Source of the DNA: JBDXHU01 sp039989475
GTDB taxonomy: Bacteria; Pseudomonadota; Gammaproteobacteria; Pseudomonadales; Halieaceae
Assembly: GCA_039989475.1 (NCBI GenBank)
Contig: JBDXHU010000005.1
Span: 264,042-328,041 of the forward strand
Direction of reading: 5' to 3'
Length of the DNA stretch: 64,000 nt
The position numbers and the translations under genes were made by a program. Every line of letters starts with the position of its first letter. The stretch's first letter is position 1. This document shows, in pieces, positions 63,901 through 64,000 of this stretch. Under the pieces are notes generated by a model. That model made no database searches, had not been told where the DNA came from, and saw only the letters and a list, made by a program, of their open reading frames with translations.

Positions 63901-64000
63901 ACGACGGCCGAAGATACGGCGTTAGTGACGACGGGCCTGGGCGTGACCGATGTTGATGGCATCCCGGCGACGGGCGCGTATGCGTTTGGAACGGGTCCGA
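51916..64000 (+). CDS. Giant DUF4347/VCBS/LamG surface protein, 3' end beyond window
   Basis: The frame runs without a stop from GTG 51916 to the window edge, more than 4028 codons. Residues 1-20 (KKRYRKLEERVLLDAA) carry the LEPRxLFDAA-type N-terminal motif. DUF4347 spans ~76-236 (AAVHIVSHGDSGELRLG; DILIYGCSVAEGDTG). A choice-of-anchor-L-like region follows (~270-500; NGVVISTGLVDN; LFGIYVKNNEV). Then come Ig-like, LamG-like, VCBS and cadherin-like modules, Asp-rich and nearly Cys-free, consistent with Ca-binding. A type I-secreted adhesin is likely; the C-terminal secretion signal would be outside. TolC at 35092 is a possible channel. No classical signal peptide is seen. Confidence 0.92.
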   Translation, partial: MNWKKRYRKLEERVLLDAAGAVTIADSADDISDDIQESAREQLRLEQEELTSLVAALGETQDNAETGDAVIDSGPEILFVDSQVDDIDQLLANLADDVEVYFIEPEDDGVAFIADVLSNSDKNYAAVHIVSHGDSGELRLGNATLTADSMAGDALSHLQSWGENLTDEADILIYGCSVAEGDTGLAFVQQLAEITGADIAASVDDTGAAALGGDWDLEVTAGAVEAELAIGDATQRSWGNLLALTVESRNDLGGDAAADQTLAEALAPTGSGVNLSTITFSGDNEAIALFNDLEDASSGSLMGNGVVISTGLVDNLIGDATVGNTTSDNLAGASDVDDAELDASSAAEGIDFDQFDVTTFEFGFTPDPGITKLALTYVFSTEETYQYAVNQDFTDLFGIYVKNNEVGQAYNELVFNNLRELHQGADPNVVLNDNTATDTGDNVEMNWVTTQEVQVLDLNVLPGSDSTYSIKFALADQEDSALNSAAFFDWIGSAIRIDLDADDSSGAVDQDFDTSFDASLVTPVPTVIVDSDLYVENYDTSTSITSIFVDLNNASGSDALAVNLAGLSNISVVSNTGSSIELAWTGTTGDPNNVAEITAALQAITYSNNDGLNTNPDDRVIEIYLSDGETNSGVVSTTIDMLRVVETPTVNALSTSSSQPTLSGTFDETNAATLQITVDGTLYTYNLAGSPPAGLTTDGSGNWTLDLAVAGQTLADGSYEVTAYNENADANATDTSSNELLVASGGALIATDDTLTVGEDDSVTAVPATGVLSNDLFAMGLDPARPALATTGAGGSALYSNFDASLDTDNDGSWDDSAVDGTGNLDRTWEWAGNKQPIAVTGSSVAGITYAFDFDGTEEAAISGRLNGGLSENSANFEFWLKLDSGLTTGTNYIIVDMGDANEGFTLAYRPTATGNGEFVVYFDDDDSGTNGTSILSLGSDPAFDPTSDFLQLVLSFDDVNEQILWHINGQTAAAAGLTVTGASLAIDDWAKEEDGEDVLGGVGEQIGGSNAGVVGPTANFVGEIAVMRLYGHDTNNNTERAVPLSDTDIQNNYLHFTQTTGASVTEVNAVAGNVGSVVVGSGGGNFIVNADGSYSYDPNGAFEYLGPGDTATDFVTYTIDDGSSTDTATLTVTVTGVDDAPAAPGAALGVGVDDNDTPLGLTVPGVAPNSLDPDDPDVNLTITVTALPSEGTITLASGTALTVGQTLTVSQLQGLEYDAPGSGSYGGAAISDFTYEVDDGYNLPVEGVVTISIDGFIPEPTVVSQTTIEQSPTLTGTFDGIGAETLTIIVDPGGPEQATYTAIDIQTSPVLDTGLVIDTVAGTWTLDLGVASQVLPEGSYDIEVTNTKDSGATTATDTSSAELVVDYIEIPTVDGLTTNIQSPVLTGSFDEANGASLTLDITDPDGPNDYGTYTLGDPGFSSDGFGNWTLDLSVADGAGGSAGTVLADAETYDIDTSSSGGGVTQVDVTAAELVVDTSLIETAVDDTLTVTEDDSLVAIPADGLITNDFNVISTLDTSLQRDYVAADDIGGNDLWTDNNLLGINWDFGSPVSQNTAPGSNYPGITESYNFDLAGATSTIDWPGADTEASHSFEFWVKPGDVGASTLTSGTEYLVFEAGDTAEGFSVTYTYNAGADDVVTLYYDDDDSGTTATLSLNVAAAEPPDEFLQITAVFNDANDSIQLHIDGGTASGFGDSATVSPGADLDWSDTDDAGLGTVAGNLGAGSIAGTPSDFLGEMAIVRVYDGALSTADVNGNFGAVADHFYVSAVDNGGAPQGLTEPPGSSAPDSVTITGSNGGQFVIYSDGGYSYDPNGVTPDLFQSLGDGDSATDTVNYTVTDIYGNSDSATLTVTIDGINDAPAAPGNTLNVGVADINTPLAITAVGVAPNSLDIDDIDSSLTITVTALPSEGEVTLGTGAAVTLGQTLTVAQLLALQYDSPNSAGGSYAGAPITDFTYTVDDGTAPPVEGVVAFNITGFINEPSVVSQTTVNQLPTITGSFNSAAAATLTVEIFDAGTSNSLGLYTLGAAGFSNVGDDWTLDLAAVGLPPSLVAGSNYDVEVFVDDGSGGTATDPTSSELIIEALGPSTVNNLITSSTSPTLTGSFDEADAQQLTVEIFLDDGAGGPGAALAGPYTLSGTAALTSDGSGNWTLDLNALGVTLPGPYAADFHVSVETTGIGATQTTDNGTGAVVELTVDPSLTIQGNPDVLAVDADGGPITVPSTGVLTNDVGLAGSLNSNLLSAYIAETDTPNNPVFEDELSSGVDFLFGFSQNPNLFPNTNYPGLVESYNIAGGADASADYADIITDADASFEFWFQAEASVVDGTEYVVYETGSASAGLALTYTYNASGDDVLTLYYSDASGGGTATIPLTLVGIDPTAEYIQAVVVLDTNNGLGLHVNGGSGTLGGLSATSTASVNDWSDGDDAGLGKISGTLGAGSLVTGTPAAIPAEYSIVRVYDTALAAGSPGSPSTIADGFVSVANHLYVTAAGPDAGSQTAPVAEPVPGAAALAIGTTSDSGAAVTIYTDGSYSYDPTGVVAFINLADGETATDTFVYTVADVLGNLDTATVTITVTGANEAPVITSANSATVDENISTATTVLQVTATDVETPGTLSYSLAGTDAALFNIDASGNITFAASPDFEIPVDGNGDNVYEVTAQVSDGIDTTNQAVTITVQNLNELPGEVTNLTLVVESGTEDTVSNSFLQYVDEDAGDAAGQVTYTVTDLPDNGDLKINSVVAVLGATFTQADIDASLISYEHDGSATSSDSFDFDVDDDEVDALGPVAGTFTISIGDATAPLAPSVDLIDSSDSGTFNSDDLTSDATPTFEVTFDQGGALNTNTVAGDSVQLYFDGVAFGAPVLIGAGDITAGFIQVTTGAVPDSVVSVTATIIDAATNESNPSVALPVEIDTTLSIPGVNSIGTQDNTPILTGTYDSSDTYDSPINLTVTVTGTGGPFVYTLASPELSISSPGNWELDLSAATPLADDTYGVTVDIVDLAGNTGQGIGSMTVNTTGTLVLVVDDALSVGEDDGPLTVPAAGILANDIILLDPTGGETVETSLLVSDFDAGAAGNDNNTWINAATELGNFNLGAGVTLDSSPGLSNITAITAAYDFDGSGTSTAISAIAPTNALSEEPTTFEMWLKLDALGAGDANKEYVLMDAGDTAAGFSLVYRAPADPNSPEDGELVVYFDDADSGTTQTVTLGLNGTIDPTEEFFQIAVRILDADANSLISISANGGSAVAGGLESSVAINLDDWSVDSLENFAIGSVNANQGGSSQVPGGTVNANFAGQIALFRMYEDTGPVGASNTTLTDTQIGDNFLATINADPYISQIENPVSMVSASLDPPSGSTFTATIEGTAGGEFTVNSDGSYTYNPNGITAGAFDYLEDGQTVVDSIEYTVIAANGLTDTAAINVTVTGVNDAPSLAANSPLTLDEGALGTVSNVELDTIDPDDAAADRVFTVSGLPANGDLLIDGVIATVSATFTQDDIDTGKITYQHDGSETISDTFSFTLEDGNEDGSPASGGTFSFVITPVNDAPDFLPQTFQYPENSVADDVIGTLVATDIETSVTGFTFTATGTDTSADGFYQVDNSGVVTITAAGVAAADNNDFETGANSFNYDIDASDGTDSTTATITLEVTDVNDPPTENNNVVLVVDEGGNEIVAQSFLEYIDQDVSDTPDQVTFTLTGLPANGILYIDGVVAAVNDTFTQQQINDNEIVYEHDDTETTTDSFSFSVDDGDEDGGGAELGTFTLSITPVNDPPVAVASLVTATEDTTFTFAPTDFNFTDAESDALASITIASAPGGSGTLLYNGSAITYPTTIASADIGLLTFVPVANENGSGYASFDFTVNDADLGVTAATLTIDVDSVDDQVTDSDEVISVDEDSGANVGTVLSDAASDDGAVTVTTFTVFGDATVYQADGTGTGDTATIAGVGSLQIQSDGSYTFTPVANYNGAVPVATYTVTDGSGTDDTSTLTITVDPVDDGAATPNPVSETTAEDTALVTTGLGVTDVDGIPATGAYAFGTGP
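53851..62175 (+). repeat. Four-copy higher-order domain repeat in the giant gene
   Basis: Each copy runs Ig-like (TLTGSFDEA; GNWTLDL), acidic linker (VGEDD..VPAxGxLxND), LamG-like (SFEFWxK; QLxxxIxG) and VCBS (DGSYSYDPNG). The landmark FEFW tryptophan lies at 54553, 56701, 58855 and 61333, so the first three copies are spaced 2148 and 2154 bp apart and the fourth 2478. Copies 1-2 and 2-3 are joined by a further shared module with VGVAPNSLD/VGVxD..GQTLTV at ~55336 and ~57490; between 3 and 4 cadherin-like modules replace it. Confidence 0.8.

Overview
The window is a gene-dense, GC-rich chromosomal segment of an aerobic gammaproteobacterium. The gene orders polA-engB-cytochrome c5/c4-dsbA, tolC-DUF1249-cpdA-parE and glnE followed by an ilvE remnant match those of Pseudomonas and its relatives. 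Membership of a marine lineage such as Halieaceae is my inference from overall gene content, not something the sequence proves. No rRNA, tRNA, CRISPR array, transposase or phage gene was seen.

Layout. 1-1899: cytochrome oxidase assembly (ctaA 3' end, ctaB, SCO). 1902-7054: polA, then engB facing a c5-c4-dsbA operon for periplasmic electron transfer and disulfide formation. 7058-13894, almost all minus strand: FMN reductase, PLP-dependent cysteine synthase, a 23-bp minisatellite, Bcr/CflA-type exporter, short-chain dehydrogenase, Lrp regulator, AGCS symporter, HDAC-like deacetylase. 13970-16709, plus strand: threonine/serine dehydratase, VOC protein, MAPEG protein, DUF6279 lipoprotein. 16706-22879, minus strand: RDD protein, ilvD, argA, argE, phosphate permease. 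23030-27621: orphan GspE/PilB ATPase and glnE. 27625-27699: a remnant of ilvE. 27710-31114: the four dTDP-L-rhamnose genes as two converging pairs. 31377-35075: a glycosyltransferase, a methyltransferase, a QW-motif helical-toroid protein and a second methyltransferase, of unknown product. 35092-39991: tolC, then DUF1249-cpdA-parE with nudF and yqiA missing. 40012-44998, minus strand: SRPBCC protein, agmatinase-type ureohydrolase, eight-haem cytochrome with TPRs, GGDEF protein. 45071-47943: thioredoxin-fold peroxiredoxin, second AGCS symporter, class I glutamine amidotransferase. 47983-51575, minus strand: TauD-type dioxygenase, a SpoIIE phosphatase fused to a RsbW-like kinase domain, and a STAS antagonist.

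51916-64000: one uninterrupted reading frame of more than 4000 codons that leaves the window open. It encodes a giant surface or secreted protein: an N-terminal LExRxLxDAA-type motif, DUF4347, a choice-of-anchor-L-like region, then four copies of a higher-order unit (Ig-like, acidic linker, LamG-like, VCBS) and cadherin-like modules. Codon choice changes abruptly near 63,190, suggesting that the last visible modules have another origin.

Most attractive for new biology: the giant adhesin and its internal architecture, the GT-MT-toroid-MT cluster beside the rhamnose genes, the fused partner-switching regulator, the haem-protein/GGDEF operon, the minisatellite grown from the end of a transporter gene, and the ilvE scar.
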